From positions 7,342 through 71,341 of the forward strand of contig DDSA01000165.1 of the NCBI GenBank assembly GCA_002343715.1: 64,000 nt of DNA, in the 5' to 3' direction. Position 1 is the stretch's first letter. The number at the start of each line of letters is the position of its first letter. The position numbers were made by a program, and so were the translations under genes. Of this stretch, positions 55,016-64,000 are shown one piece after another. The DNA comes from Phycisphaerales bacterium UBA2402. Lineage in GTDB: Bacteria; Planctomycetota; Phycisphaerae; Phycisphaerales; UBA1924. Below the pieces are notes generated by a model that worked only from the letters and a program-made list of their open reading frames with translations, searched no databases and was not told the DNA's origin.

Positions 55016-57904
55016 ATGCCATCGCAAAGGATTGCTCGAAAAGCCCAGGATGGGCGTACCACTCGTTTGGCCCGCTTCTTCGGTTGCGTGGTCTTGATCG
55101 CGGCATGGCTTTTCGCCGTTGCCAGTTTGATCGGGTTTGACAGTGCAGACCCCCCCTCCCATATCGTCGCCCCGCAGAATGACCCGGTTGTCAACTGGTG
55201 CGGTCCACTGGGCGCGTTAGTCGCGTATTCCGCGTTCAAACTTCTCGGGTATGCCGCCTGGCTTCCGGCGGTGTGCATCACCATTGGTCTCTTTTCCGCG
55301 GCAGTCGGCCGCAGTGTTCAGCACGCACTTGTGCGATTCATCGGCCTGGTCATGCTTACCGGGGCCGTTGCGGGCTTGCAGAACTTGCTGATACCCAACT
55401 CCGGCCCCATGCCCGATTTGGCGGGCGGAATCGTCGGCACTGTGACTGTTTCAGAACTCTCGATGCGATTCGGCGGGTTGGGCACCGGGATTGTTCTCGC
55501 GGTCTTCGCCGTGGTCGGTGCGGTTGTAGCTATGGATGAATGGGTCATCGCGCTCTTCGGCTGGGTCTGGCGGGTCACGCGCGATCACGGCGTGCCCGCG
55601 GCCCAGGTGGCCGGGGCGGCTGCCGGGGGTGCAGCGGTGAATGCTGGCTCCGCCGCGGCTAAAGCCTCGGGGAACTTTCTGGCCGATTCGTTCCGTTCAC
55701 TCTTCGCCGGTGTGTTGAACAGGAAGCAACGGTCCCCGCGCCAGACCGATCTGGATGATGAAACCCTCTCCCCTACTCGAACGGGACGCAGGGCCGCAGC
55801 CAAAGCCGACAAACTGGCCAGGGCCAAGGTGGTCGATATCGAGGATCCGGATATCCCTGTCGGTGTGGCGGTGAACGACAACGAGTCGCCGGAACAGCCG
55901 TCGCTCGATGAATCAAAGGAGGATGTGGCCGATACCGTCAAGCCGAAGCGAAGGATACAAACCGAGAAAGGCAACCCACTCAACACTGGTGATTCACCAT
56001 CCGCGGACTCGTCAACTCCCCGTGCTGAGCCGGAGGACGTGGAAGAGGATTCCGCCGCCGATGCGCCCCAGGTCTTCGACACAGAGGCGCTCAGGGCGAA
56101 GATGGCGAAACTGCCGATCATCTTCGGCCAAGAGCACAAGCGCATCGCCACCGATGCGGATCTGGCCGCCATGCAGTCCGAGGGGACCGGCGGGGAAGAG
56201 GATACAAGTAAACCGTACCGATTCCCGGGTCTTGACTTGCTGGAGGCACCGGAGGAGAACTTCTCCGACACCCTCAAGACGCACGTTGAAACCCAGGGCG
56301 CAGCCCTCATGGCTGCGTTGCAGGAGTACCGAATCGAGGGCCGAGTGGTCGATGCCGAGTCCGGCCCGGCGGTCACGATGTACAACATCAAACTCGCCCC
56401 GGGCACCAAGGTGGCCCAACTCCAAACGGTTCAGAGCGACATCGCCCGTTCACTCCGCGCAGTGAATATCCGCATCGTGGCGAATATAGCCGGCCGGGAC
56501 ACCATCGGAATCGAGGTGCCCAATACCACCCGAGAGAAAGTGCGACTCAAGGAGTTGATGGGGCACACCGAGGTCTACACGAAGATGCGCCTGCCCATGT
56601 TCCTGGGAAAGGATGCCGGCGGGGCCCCGCTCATCCATGACCTGGCAAAGATGCCTCACATGCTCATCGCCGGCACCACCGGCAGCGGCAAGAGCGTGTG
56701 CATGAACACCATCATCATGGGCTTTCTCTACACCAAGCGGCCCGGAGAACTCAAACTCATCCTCGTTGACCCCAAGATGGTCGAGATGAGCCAGTTCAAG
56801 GACATCCCGCACCTCATGTGCCCGGTCGTGACCGAAATGCCAAAGGCCGCGGCGATCCTGGAGTGGGCCTGCAACAAGATGGAAGAGCGGTACGCGACGC
56901 TGCAAGAAGCCGGCTGCCGCGACATCGGGGCCTACAACGAACTCTCGTGGGAGGAACTCAAGGAGCGGTTGAATCCCGGAAGCCCCGAGGAGGAAGCCCG
57001 CATCCCACGGAAACTGCCCTACATCGTGATCGTGATCGATGAACTGGCGGACCTGATGATGACCAACCGCGAGGTGGAAGGCTCGATCATCCGCATCGCC
57101 CAGAAGGCACGCGCCGTCGGCATCCACCTCATCCTCGCGACCCAGCGACCACAGCGCGAAGTCGTCACCGGACTCATCAAGGCCAACATGCCCGCCCGGA
57201 TGACCTTCAAGGTCTCCAGCGGCATGGACAGCCGCATCGTCCTCGATCAGAAGGGCGGCGAGCTGCTCCTGGGTCAGGGCGACATGCTCTTCCTCACGCC
57301 CTCCTCCTCGCAGATCATGCGGGCGCAGGGGACGCTCGTGGACGACCGCGAGATCCGCCGGGTGGTGAAGTTCATGAAGGAAGTCGCGGCCCCGAGTTTC
57401 GAGCGCAGCCTCATGCAGATCCGCGCCATCGACACGGATCAGCAGCGGCTCGAGGACAGCATGAATAACTCCTCCGCCAGCCTCGAGGCGGCCAAGGAAG
57501 ACCCGATGTTCAACCGCGCGGTGGAGATCGTTCTGGAGTCCAAACGGGGCAGCGTTTCATTGCTCCAACGTCGGCTGGCGATCGGCTACACGCGGGCCAG
57601 CCGACTGGTGGACCTCATGGGCATCGCCGGGATCATCTCAGACCACAAGGGGAGTGTCGCCCGCGATGTGCTCATCACGCTCGAAGAGTGGCATGCTATG
57701 CGGGCCTTGATGGAAGAGCAGGCCAAGGCCCAGGGCATCACGCTGCCTTCCGAGGATTCTCAGCCCGCTCAGGGAGATCTATTCACCGAGGGGTCAGCCA
57801 AGGGTGATCCGCGTTCCGCAGAAGGACCAGAGGATGACGATGCGGATCCCGCGTGCGGCGAAGAATCCGACAACGACAACAAACCCCCCTTCGATCCGAC
57901 ATGA
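55016..57904 (+). CDS. ftsK: DNA translocase FtsK
   Basis: A 962-residue septal DNA pump for chromosome segregation. The N-terminal quarter has about four membrane segments (GCVVLIAAWLFAVASLIG, YAAWLPAVCITIGLFSAAVG, ALVRFIGLVMLTGAVAGL, GLGTGIVLAVFAVVGAVVAM). A charged linker (about 240-370) follows, then the alpha/beta motor with Walker A GTTGSGKSVCMNT (about residue 555) and Walker B region YIVIVIDELADLMM. The C-terminal gamma winged-helix (DPMFNRAVEIVLESKRGSVSLLQRRLAIGYTRASRLVDLMG) would recognise KOPS-like DNA. An acidic tail follows. No Shine-Dalgarno precedes ATG 55016, the first start that gives the complete membrane domain. Confidence 0.96.
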   Translation: MPSQRIARKAQDGRTTRLARFFGCVVLIAAWLFAVASLIGFDSADPPSHIVAPQNDPVVNWCGPLGALVAYSAFKLLGYAAWLPAVCITIGLFSAAVGRSVQHALVRFIGLVMLTGAVAGLQNLLIPNSGPMPDLAGGIVGTVTVSELSMRFGGLGTGIVLAVFAVVGAVVAMDEWVIALFGWVWRVTRDHGVPAAQVAGAAAGGAAVNAGSAAAKASGNFLADSFRSLFAGVLNRKQRSPRQTDLDDETLSPTRTGRRAAAKADKLARAKVVDIEDPDIPVGVAVNDNESPEQPSLDESKEDVADTVKPKRRIQTEKGNPLNTGDSPSADSSTPRAEPEDVEEDSAADAPQVFDTEALRAKMAKLPIIFGQEHKRIATDADLAAMQSEGTGGEEDTSKPYRFPGLDLLEAPEENFSDTLKTHVETQGAALMAALQEYRIEGRVVDAESGPAVTMYNIKLAPGTKVAQLQTVQSDIARSLRAVNIRIVANIAGRDTIGIEVPNTTREKVRLKELMGHTEVYTKMRLPMFLGKDAGGAPLIHDLAKMPHMLIAGTTGSGKSVCMNTIIMGFLYTKRPGELKLILVDPKMVEMSQFKDIPHLMCPVVTEMPKAAAILEWACNKMEERYATLQEAGCRDIGAYNELSWEELKERLNPGSPEEEARIPRKLPYIVIVIDELADLMMTNREVEGSIIRIAQKARAVGIHLILATQRPQREVVTGLIKANMPARMTFKVSSGMDSRIVLDQKGGELLLGQGDMLFLTPSSSQIMRAQGTLVDDREIRRVVKFMKEVAAPSFERSLMQIRAIDTDQQRLEDSMNNSSASLEAAKEDPMFNRAVEIVLESKRGSVSLLQRRLAIGYTRASRLVDLMGIAGIISDHKGSVARDVLITLEEWHAMRALMEEQAKAQGITLPSEDSQPAQGDLFTEGSAKGDPRSAEGPEDDDADPACGEESDNDNKPPFDPT

Positions 57905-57913
57905 TGCCGCCGA

Positions 57914-59680
57914 TCACTCCTGTTTCGCCCAGGTATCTTTGAGTGTGACCGCGCGGTTGAAGATCAGTGCCCCGGGGCGAGAGTCTGAGTCTACGCAGAA
58001 ATAGCCCAGCCGCTCGAACTGAAACGTGTCACCCGGTCTGGCCGTGGTCAACGCCGGATCGATCAGGGCCGAGATCGTTTCCAGTGAACCGGGGTTCAGG
58101 TCATCGAGTTGATTCCCCGTCTTCTTCCCAGGCTCGGCTTCCCGGAAGAGCCGTTCGAAGAGTCTCACCGTCCCGTTCGCCGCGTGGTCAGCGCTGATCC
58201 AGTGCAGCGTGCCCTTCACCTTTCGCGTGGGCTTTCCGTCGGGTCCGTGCGGGGCATCACCGCCGCGCGTCGCTGGGTCGTACGTAGCCCGAACTTCCGT
58301 CACATGGCCCGCCGCGTCTTTGACGACCCCGGTGCAGGTGATGAAATAAGCCCATCGCAGGCGCACTTCCTGTCCGGGACAAAGACGAAAGAACTTCTTG
58401 GGAGGGTTCTCAGCGAAGTCCTCGCGTTCGATGTACAGCGTGCCGGTGAACGGCACTTTCCGGGTGCCCGCGCCGGGGTCCTCGGGGTTCACGACGAAAT
58501 CGAGCATGTCCACCTTGCCCGCGGGCCAGTTCTCGATCACGACCTTGAGGGGCCGCAGAACGCACATCGCACGCGGGGCCGACTTGTTGAGATCATCCCG
58601 CAGCGCGTTCTCGAGCCGACCCACATCGATCATGCTCTCCTGCGTCGTCACGCCGATATCCTCGCAGAACGTCCGGATCGCACCCGCGGTATACCCCCGT
58701 CGCCGCAGCCCGCGGATCGTGGGCATGCGGGGGTCATCCCACCCGGTCACCCGGCCTTCCTTGACCAACGCCAACAGAAACCGCTTGCTCATCACGGTGT
58801 ACGTCAGGTTGAGCCGCGCGAACTCAATCTGCTGCGGATGATGGATCCTCGGACCCCACGGCGAACCGGGACCGCGACCTTCGTTGATCGAGTCGATGAA
58901 CCAGTCGTAGAGCGGGCGGTTGTTGCGGAACTCCAGCGTGCAGATCGAGTGCGTGATCCCCTCCAGGCTGTCTTCGATCCCGTGGGCCCAGTCGTACATC
59001 GGGTAGATGCACCACGAGGTTCCCGTGTTGTGGTGGGACTCGTGAAGAATTCGGTACATCACCGGATCGCGCAGAACGAAGTTCGGGCTGCTCAGGTCGA
59101 TCCTGGCCCGAAGAGTCCGCGACCCGTTGGGATGATCGCCCCGACGCATTTCGTGAAGCAGCTTCAGGCTCTCCTCGGCAGGGCGGTCGCGAAAGGGGCT
59201 GGTCGCGGTTACGCCGATGCTGCCGCGGCGTTTGGCAACCTCCTCCGCCGACAGGTCACAGACGTAGGCTTTTCCCTTCTTGACCAGCTCCACCGCGTAA
59301 GAGAACATAGTTTCGAAATAGTCGCTGGCCCAGAAAACGCCCCCGAAGCGAAAGCCCGCGTGATCGTCGGTCAGCCAGCGCACATCCTCGATGATCGCAT
59401 CGACATACTCCTGCTCTTCCTTGGCCGGGTTGGTGTCGTCAAACCGAAGGTTGAAAGCCCCATGAAACTGCCGCGCCAGCCCGCTGTTCAGGCAGATGCT
59501 CTTGGCGTGCCCGATGTGCAGGTACCCGTTCGGCTCGGGCGGAAAACGCGTGTGAACTTTGGGCACCCCTTCATCGTTCACGCCCCATTTCAGCGCCGCG
59601 TTGTCGGCGTCGATGATCTGCTCGATGAAGTGGCGGTGGGGGGCGTTCGGTGGCGTGTGTTCAGTCGGAGAATCGGGCAT
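57914..59680 (-). CDS. glnS: Glutaminyl-tRNA synthetase
   Basis: A 588-residue class I synthetase charging tRNA-Gln. HIGH motif: PPEPNGYLHIGHAKS (about 50). The KMSKS-equivalent is VMSKRFL. Other GlnRS signatures: FDDTNPAKE, YDWAHGIEDSLEGITHSICTLEF, and the C-terminal anticodon-binding beta-barrels (LHWISADHAANGTVRLFERLF). GTG 59686 is in frame two codons upstream; ATG 59680 is preferred. Divergent from proS with a gap of about 63 bases. Presence of GlnRS means Gln-tRNA need not be made by the GatCAB route in this organism. Confidence 0.96.
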   Translation of the reverse strand: MPDSPTEHTPPNAPHRHFIEQIIDADNAALKWGVNDEGVPKVHTRFPPEPNGYLHIGHAKSICLNSGLARQFHGAFNLRFDDTNPAKEEQEYVDAIIEDVRWLTDDHAGFRFGGVFWASDYFETMFSYAVELVKKGKAYVCDLSAEEVAKRRGSIGVTATSPFRDRPAEESLKLLHEMRRGDHPNGSRTLRARIDLSSPNFVLRDPVMYRILHESHHNTGTSWCIYPMYDWAHGIEDSLEGITHSICTLEFRNNRPLYDWFIDSINEGRGPGSPWGPRIHHPQQIEFARLNLTYTVMSKRFLLALVKEGRVTGWDDPRMPTIRGLRRRGYTAGAIRTFCEDIGVTTQESMIDVGRLENALRDDLNKSAPRAMCVLRPLKVVIENWPAGKVDMLDFVVNPEDPGAGTRKVPFTGTLYIEREDFAENPPKKFFRLCPGQEVRLRWAYFITCTGVVKDAAGHVTEVRATYDPATRGGDAPHGPDGKPTRKVKGTLHWISADHAANGTVRLFERLFREAEPGKKTGNQLDDLNPGSLETISALIDPALTTARPGDTFQFERLGYFCVDSDSRPGALIFNRAVTLKDTWAKQE

Positions 59681-59743
59681 GGCCACGATTGTAACGTCGG
59701 CCAGTTGCGGAATCGCCGCACCCGCCGCCTAAACTTGGCCCCC

Positions 59744-61564
59744 ATGCCCGAAACCAAGCCCGTCGTCAGCAGTTCCCGCCGCGGCGTCGCTCACCGCTGG
59801 AACCAGACCCTGATCCCCACCACCCGCGAAGCTCCCAACGACGCCGAGGTGCCCAGCCATGTTCTCCTGCACCGGGCCGGGTTCATCCGCCAGGTCGGCG
59901 CCGGCATTTACGACTACCTTCCTCTTGGCCTGCGCGTCATCAACCGCATCGCATCGATCGTTCGCGAGGAGATGGACGCCGCGGGAGCCTGCGAAATGCT
60001 CATGCCGGCCCTCGAGCCCTTCGAGTTGTTCGAGGGCACCAGGCGTGATGAGGCCTACGGCGACAATCTCTTCCGCCTCAAGGACCGAAAGGGCCGCCTC
60101 AACGCCCTGGCCCCGACCCACGAAGAGGTCATCACCCAACTCATGATCGGCGCGGTCTCCAGTTACTCGCAACTACCCCTGAACATCTACCAGATACAGA
60201 CCAAGTTCCGCGATGAAGCCCGCCCCCGCGCCGGCCTGCTCCGCTGCCGCGAGTTTCTCATGAAGGACGCCTACTCCTTCCACATGTCGGTGGAAGGCCC
60301 GGGCGGGCTGAACGAAACCTACGACGCGATGTACCGCGCCTATACCAATATCTTCACACGCTGCGGACTCGATTTCACCGCCGTCGAAGCCGAGAGCGGC
60401 CCCATCGGCGGTTCAGCCAGTCATGAGTTCATGGTGAACTGTGCCAGCGGCGAGGACACCATCCTCAAGTGCCCGGCCACCGGGTACGCCGCGAACGTGG
60501 AGAAGTGCGAGATCGGCCACCGCCCGCACGACCTCGGCGGCGCTCCCACCGGAGAACTCACAGAAGTCCACACGCCCAACCTGCCCGGCATCGACGAAGT
60601 CGGCAAGTTCATGGGCGTCAAGGTGCCTCGTCTCCTGAAGACGATTGTGTTCAAGTCCCTCGTTGGTTCTTCGGCCCTCCCCGGCACACCAACCTGGGTC
60701 CTTGCCGTGGTTCGTGGCGATCACGAAGTCAATGAGGGTAAGGTCAAAACGCTCGCGGGCGTGCCGGTCAACATGGCCCCCGAAGCCGAAGCCCGCGCGG
60801 CGGGATTCGCCATCGGCTACGTCTCACCCCGGGCAGTGAACGCCGTTCCCGGAACGATCCTACTTATCGACGCGGATGCCGCCCAGGGCGGTTTCTGGGC
60901 GACCGGTGCAGACAAGCCCGACCAACACGTGAAGCATTTCAACTGGAAGCGGGATGTCGGCGAGGTCCTCGGCAACCCCGATAAGGTCCGCATCGGTGAT
61001 GTGCGCAACGCAGTCGAGGGAGACCCATCACCGCGCGCAGACGGGCAGAAACTCGTTACAGGCCGCGGCATCGAAGTGGGACATATCTTCAAACTCGGCA
61101 CCAAGTATTCCGAGGCGATGGGCCTCTCCATCCTCAACTCCCAGCAGACCAAGCAGGTGGTCATCATGGGCTGCTACGGCATCGGTGTCAGCCGCACCAT
61201 GGCCGCGTGTGTCGAGATGAGCCACGACGACAACGGCATCATCTGGCCGGCCGCCATCGCGCCGTACCACGTCCACCTGACGCTCATGAAGCCCGAGGAT
61301 GACAAGCAGCAACGCGCCGCCGCGACCATCGCGGACCAACTGACCGCCGCGGGCATCGATGTTCTGATCGACGACCGCCCCGAGCGAGCCGGGGTCAAGT
61401 TCAAGGATGCCGATCTGGTAGGCATCCCGTTCCGAATCACCATCGGAGAAAAAGCCCTGGAACAGGGAGCTGTCGAGTTCAAGGCCCGCCGGGATTCTGG
61501 CAAAGGCGAGGTGGTCGCCCAGACCGACATCGTGCGGTCGTGCCTCGCCTCGATCAACGGCTGA
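59744..61564 (+). CDS. proS: Prolyl-tRNA synthetase, bacterial type
   Basis: A 606-residue class II synthetase with the editing insertion. Motifs: LLHRAGFIRQVGAGIYDYLPLGLRVINRI near the N-terminus, motif 2 QTKFRDEARPRAGLLRCREFLMKDAYSFH, the insertion (INS) editing domain (about 230-410, including LLKTIVFKSL and GDHEVNEGKVK), motif 3 IMGCYGIGVSRTMAA and the C-terminal anticodon-binding domain. ATG 59744 is chosen; the open frame extends 545 codons further back, but that part is antisense to glnS. A matching tRNA-Pro(CGG) gene lies at 29063. Confidence 0.96.
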   Translation: MPETKPVVSSSRRGVAHRWNQTLIPTTREAPNDAEVPSHVLLHRAGFIRQVGAGIYDYLPLGLRVINRIASIVREEMDAAGACEMLMPALEPFELFEGTRRDEAYGDNLFRLKDRKGRLNALAPTHEEVITQLMIGAVSSYSQLPLNIYQIQTKFRDEARPRAGLLRCREFLMKDAYSFHMSVEGPGGLNETYDAMYRAYTNIFTRCGLDFTAVEAESGPIGGSASHEFMVNCASGEDTILKCPATGYAANVEKCEIGHRPHDLGGAPTGELTEVHTPNLPGIDEVGKFMGVKVPRLLKTIVFKSLVGSSALPGTPTWVLAVVRGDHEVNEGKVKTLAGVPVNMAPEAEARAAGFAIGYVSPRAVNAVPGTILLIDADAAQGGFWATGADKPDQHVKHFNWKRDVGEVLGNPDKVRIGDVRNAVEGDPSPRADGQKLVTGRGIEVGHIFKLGTKYSEAMGLSILNSQQTKQVVIMGCYGIGVSRTMAACVEMSHDDNGIIWPAAIAPYHVHLTLMKPEDDKQQRAAATIADQLTAAGIDVLIDDRPERAGVKFKDADLVGIPFRITIGEKALEQGAVEFKARRDSGKGEVVAQTDIVRSCLASING

Positions 61565-61570
61565 GTTCAG

Positions 61571-61852
61571 TTACGCCGCGATCCGGGGCTTTGTTTCTCG
61601 GGCTTCTGGCTCCGCAGCCGCCGCGGGGCGCAGCCGTTCGTGGCGTATCCTGGCTACTTGAGTCTTCAGGTCGTGCACCGCCATCGCATGCTGAGTTGCC
61701 TGGGCGCCAAGCCGAAGCAGTTGCAGCACCCCCCAGACTGAAAGTGAAGCCAGGCCGATCGTCAGCATGTCCCGCCATTCTTGCACGCTGGTGAATCGGA
61801 TGCTGAACCCTCCGCCTTGAGCGGCGGTAGAATCCACGTGATCGAACCTCAT
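61571..61852 (-). CDS. Small membrane protein, unknown
   Basis: A 93-residue protein with a membrane segment (LTIGLASLSVWGVLQLLRLGAQA, about 30-52) followed by a basic, helical, Ala-rich tail. I recognise no family. It fills the gap between proS and the next gene without overlapping either, and it starts 33 bases from that divergent gene. This supports a real gene, though conservation cannot be judged here. Met29 is a second possible start and would begin just before the membrane segment. Confidence 0.5.
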   Translation of the reverse strand: MRFDHVDSTAAQGGGFSIRFTSVQEWRDMLTIGLASLSVWGVLQLLRLGAQATQHAMAVHDLKTQVARIRHERLRPAAAAEPEARETKPRIAA

Positions 61853-61885
61853 TTTCTGGGACCAGTCACCGTGGGATACAGCAAC

Positions 61886-64000
61886 ATGCGCAGGAAAGCG
61901 CCGCGGATACTTCTGATGTGGGCGTGCGCGTTGACCGCCGCCACGGGCTGGACGCAGGACTCGGACCCATCCCAGTCACCGCCCCCGGCGGTCGAGCCCG
62001 CCCCAGCGGCTCCGTCCCTGATCCGTTCCGAGGTCAACGTGACGATCGAACGAATCGGGGTCGGCAATCAAGTCCGCCGCGGCGAGTGGGCGGGTTTTCG
62101 GGTGGGCATCATCGATTCGACGGATCGCCCCAGAGACCTGATCGTGCAACTGGAAGTCAGTGATGCCGACGGCGACTCCCCGATCTACCAGCAGAAAATA
62201 ACGGCCAATCCGGGCGTAAGCCAGTCGGTCTGGTTGTACGCACGCGTTCCATTCAACTTTGATGAATCAAACGAGCGTGACCTGGTTGTCAGTGTTCGTC
62301 TCGCGGTGGAGTCGGGAGATAGCGGCGAGCCCGGTGCGCCCGGTGCAAGGCCGGGCAGGCTGGTCGGTCGAGAAAAGATCAGGCCCAGAAAGTCGGCGAT
62401 CTTCCCCGCCCAGATCGGCATGATCGGCGTCTTCGGACAGCGCGCCCTCGGTCTGGGGGCATACGCCGCGAGAGCCGGAGCCGGTGAAGTCTTTCATGAA
62501 AGAGTCAACGAGGTGACCGAGCGGATCACGGGACTCTCCGCCGACGAAATACCCGACCGCTGGCTCGGCCTTGTGCCCTACCAGTCTCTGATCTGGGCGG
62601 AGGGGGACCCCTCACGACTCCGTGGCGAGCGTGCCACCGCCGTGCGTGATTGGGTCCTGCGAGGCGGGCACCTGGTGGTCATCCTGCCCCCGGTGGGACA
62701 GACCTTTACCAACCCGGCATCCAACGAGTTGCACGACATCATGCCCGCGGTGCTCGTCACCACGCGGGAGCGTGTCGAGTTCGAGCCGTACCGCCCCTTG
62801 TTGACGCTCAGCGACAGCAAACTCTTCCCCAGGACTTCGACCGTTCAGTCATTCAAGCCCAGACCAGACGCCATCCTGAGTGAGGCGGCCCGCATTCTCA
62901 ACGGCCCGGACAACGAGTGCGTGGTGGTGAGACGGCTCGTCGGCGCTGGTGCCGTCACCATGATCGGCCTCGACCTGAATCAGACAGCCCTCTCCCAGGG
63001 CGACCTCATCGATCCGGAGGTCTTCTGGCATCGCGTGCTCGGCCGCCGCGGCCAGGTCATCGATTACACCAGGAACTCCGCGAACCCGGGCGGAGGACAG
63101 ACATTCGCAGGGTCGAATCAGCACTTCCTGATCGATGGTGATGTGTCGAATCACATCGCCATGTCCGGCAAGTCCGCCGCCGGTGTGCTCGCGGGTTTGA
63201 TCGTCTTTGCTGTTTACTGGGGAATCGCCGGTCCCTTCGGTTTCGCGGTGCTGCGAAAGCGTGGTCAGTCGCATCATTCGTGGGTCTTCTTTGTTGCCTC
63301 CGCGGCCGCATTTACGGCGCTCGCGTGGGGCGGCACAACCATGCTGCGACCGAAAAGGGTGGAGGCCACGCACTTTACACTATTGGATCATGTCTTCGGT
63401 CAGTCCTTTCAGCGAGCCCGCATGTGGGCCAGTGTGCTGATCCCCTCGTACGGCGAGTCCACGCTGGCCATAGGCAAGGCGGAGTCGGGCGGGGCATCCC
63501 GGCGAGGCTCTTTCAGCGCTGTCGCGTCGTGGGATCCGCCGGAGACCGCGGGCGGAGCCAACTTCGGCGGGTTTCCCGACGCCAGAGGCTATCCCGTGGA
63601 TGCTCGCGATCCCAGCGCCATTACCGTCCCGACTCGTTCCACCGTCAAGCAGATTCAGGCGGATTGGGCGGGCGGGCCGGTCTGGGAGATGCCCATCCCG
63701 GTCTCCTCGGACGGCGATGTGGGAAGGGGAAGGATCACCCTCCGCGCACAGACGTGGGAAGCATTGCAAACACCTCTTGTCACCGGTTCATTGGCCCACC
63801 AACTCCCGGGGCCATTGCGAGATGTCGTTGTCATGGTCGTGGTCCGCCAGCAACCGCTCGCCGCTGCACGACCTCGCCCGCAAGCCAACACCCCCGCCAA
63901 TCTCCTCTTCGAGGCCTATGCCTTTGAAGTGACCGGCGAGTGGACGCCGGGGACGCCGCTTGTCCTCGACGAGGTCGCCAAGCCGCTGACCACGCTCGCC
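61886..64000 (+). CDS. Large exported/membrane protein of unknown function (partial)
   Basis: An open frame from ATG 61886 to the window edge, at least 705 residues. The signal peptide MRRKAPRILLMWACALTAATG ends at or near WTQD. A beta-rich domain (residues about 50-150) is followed by a region like class I glutamine amidotransferase-type folds: YQSLIWAEGDPSRLRGERATAVRDWVLRGGHLVVILPP, and VVRRLVGAGAVTMIGLDLNQ. Two membrane segments come after residue 430 (AAGVLAGLIVFAVYWGIAGPFGFAVL and HSWVFFVASAAAFTALAWGG). This layout resembles the unassigned membrane proteins that accompany MoxR/DUF58 gene sets. It may belong functionally with the DUF58/transglutaminase pair at 17-20 kb. Function unknown. 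Confidence 0.75.
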   Translation, partial: MRRKAPRILLMWACALTAATGWTQDSDPSQSPPPAVEPAPAAPSLIRSEVNVTIERIGVGNQVRRGEWAGFRVGIIDSTDRPRDLIVQLEVSDADGDSPIYQQKITANPGVSQSVWLYARVPFNFDESNERDLVVSVRLAVESGDSGEPGAPGARPGRLVGREKIRPRKSAIFPAQIGMIGVFGQRALGLGAYAARAGAGEVFHERVNEVTERITGLSADEIPDRWLGLVPYQSLIWAEGDPSRLRGERATAVRDWVLRGGHLVVILPPVGQTFTNPASNELHDIMPAVLVTTRERVEFEPYRPLLTLSDSKLFPRTSTVQSFKPRPDAILSEAARILNGPDNECVVVRRLVGAGAVTMIGLDLNQTALSQGDLIDPEVFWHRVLGRRGQVIDYTRNSANPGGGQTFAGSNQHFLIDGDVSNHIAMSGKSAAGVLAGLIVFAVYWGIAGPFGFAVLRKRGQSHHSWVFFVASAAAFTALAWGGTTMLRPKRVEATHFTLLDHVFGQSFQRARMWASVLIPSYGESTLAIGKAESGGASRRGSFSAVASWDPPETAGGANFGGFPDARGYPVDARDPSAITVPTRSTVKQIQADWAGGPVWEMPIPVSSDGDVGRGRITLRAQTWEALQTPLVTGSLAHQLPGPLRDVVVMVVVRQQPLAAARPRPQANTPANLLFEAYAFEVTGEWTPGTPLVLDEVAKPLTTLA

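Noticed and set aside
58109..59743. A 545-codon upstream extension of proS
   Set aside because: It is antisense to glnS. ProRS homology starts at ATG 59744.

Overview
The window looks like a chromosomal segment of a GC-rich planctomycete, most probably class Phycisphaerae. The evidence is family-level: two solitary prepilin-like proteins with the GFTLIE/GFTIIE N-terminus, a giant exported protein ending in dockerin-like DxNGDG repeats, a second giant protein carrying a planctomycete-type LEERVLL motif near its N-terminus, a PEP-CTERM-like tail (PNPG, hydrophobic stretch, Arg-rich end), and a signal peptidase I with a very large insertion. No rRNA, CRISPR array, integrase or transposase was seen.

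Layout. 1-3.0 kb: end of a TIM-barrel isomerase-like gene, cmk and plsC on +, meeting htpX tail to tail. 3.5-5.2 kb: a 3D-domain protein and a PfkB kinase. 5.3-13.2 kb (-): a 2650-residue surface protein of about ten PPC-type beta-sandwiches, one interrupted by a beta-propeller. 13.7-21.5 kb: a racemase-like protein on -, then a + strand run hscB, HlyD-like, xseB-scpB (ATGA overlap), DUF58-transglutaminase (GTGA overlap), PilZ. 21.5-25.4 kb: a lipoprotein, RNase Y and a parvulin-like lipoprotein. 25.8-29.1 kb: two prepilin-like genes around a ureohydrolase, then tRNA-Pro(CGG). 29.1-30.7 kb: a small islet with one secreted Reg_prop beta-propeller gene, bounded by a 34-bp exact duplication of the tRNA 3' end plus downstream DNA. 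30.9-33.5 kb (-): an exported amidohydrolase and an exported YcaC-like hydrolase. 34.0-36.4 kb: a TetR-type operon behind a near-consensus promoter with a palindrome in its spacer, then acylphosphatase. 36.5-41.1 kb (-): ricT, lepB, prfB. 41.2-52.9 kb (-): a 3672-residue F5/8C-Kelch-Ig-CARDB-dockerin protein and a small PEP-CTERM-like partner. 53.1-61.9 kb: a DigH-like lipoprotein, ftsK, glnS, proS and a small membrane protein. 61.9-64.0 kb: a large membrane protein that runs off the window.

How the genes fit together. Most of the window is housekeeping (nucleotide, lipid and cell-wall metabolism, translation, chromosome segregation, RNA decay) interleaved with very large cell-surface proteins. 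RNase Y and RicT, partners in the B. subtilis Y-complex, are both present but about 18 kb apart. The most notable single observation is prfB: it keeps the programmed +1 frameshift architecture but with CTT TAA C in place of the usual CTT TGA C. Other points of interest are the tRNA-flanked islet, the TetR promoter/operator, a racemase fold lacking both catalytic cysteines, and a cysteine-rich, lower-GC block inside the largest surface protein.
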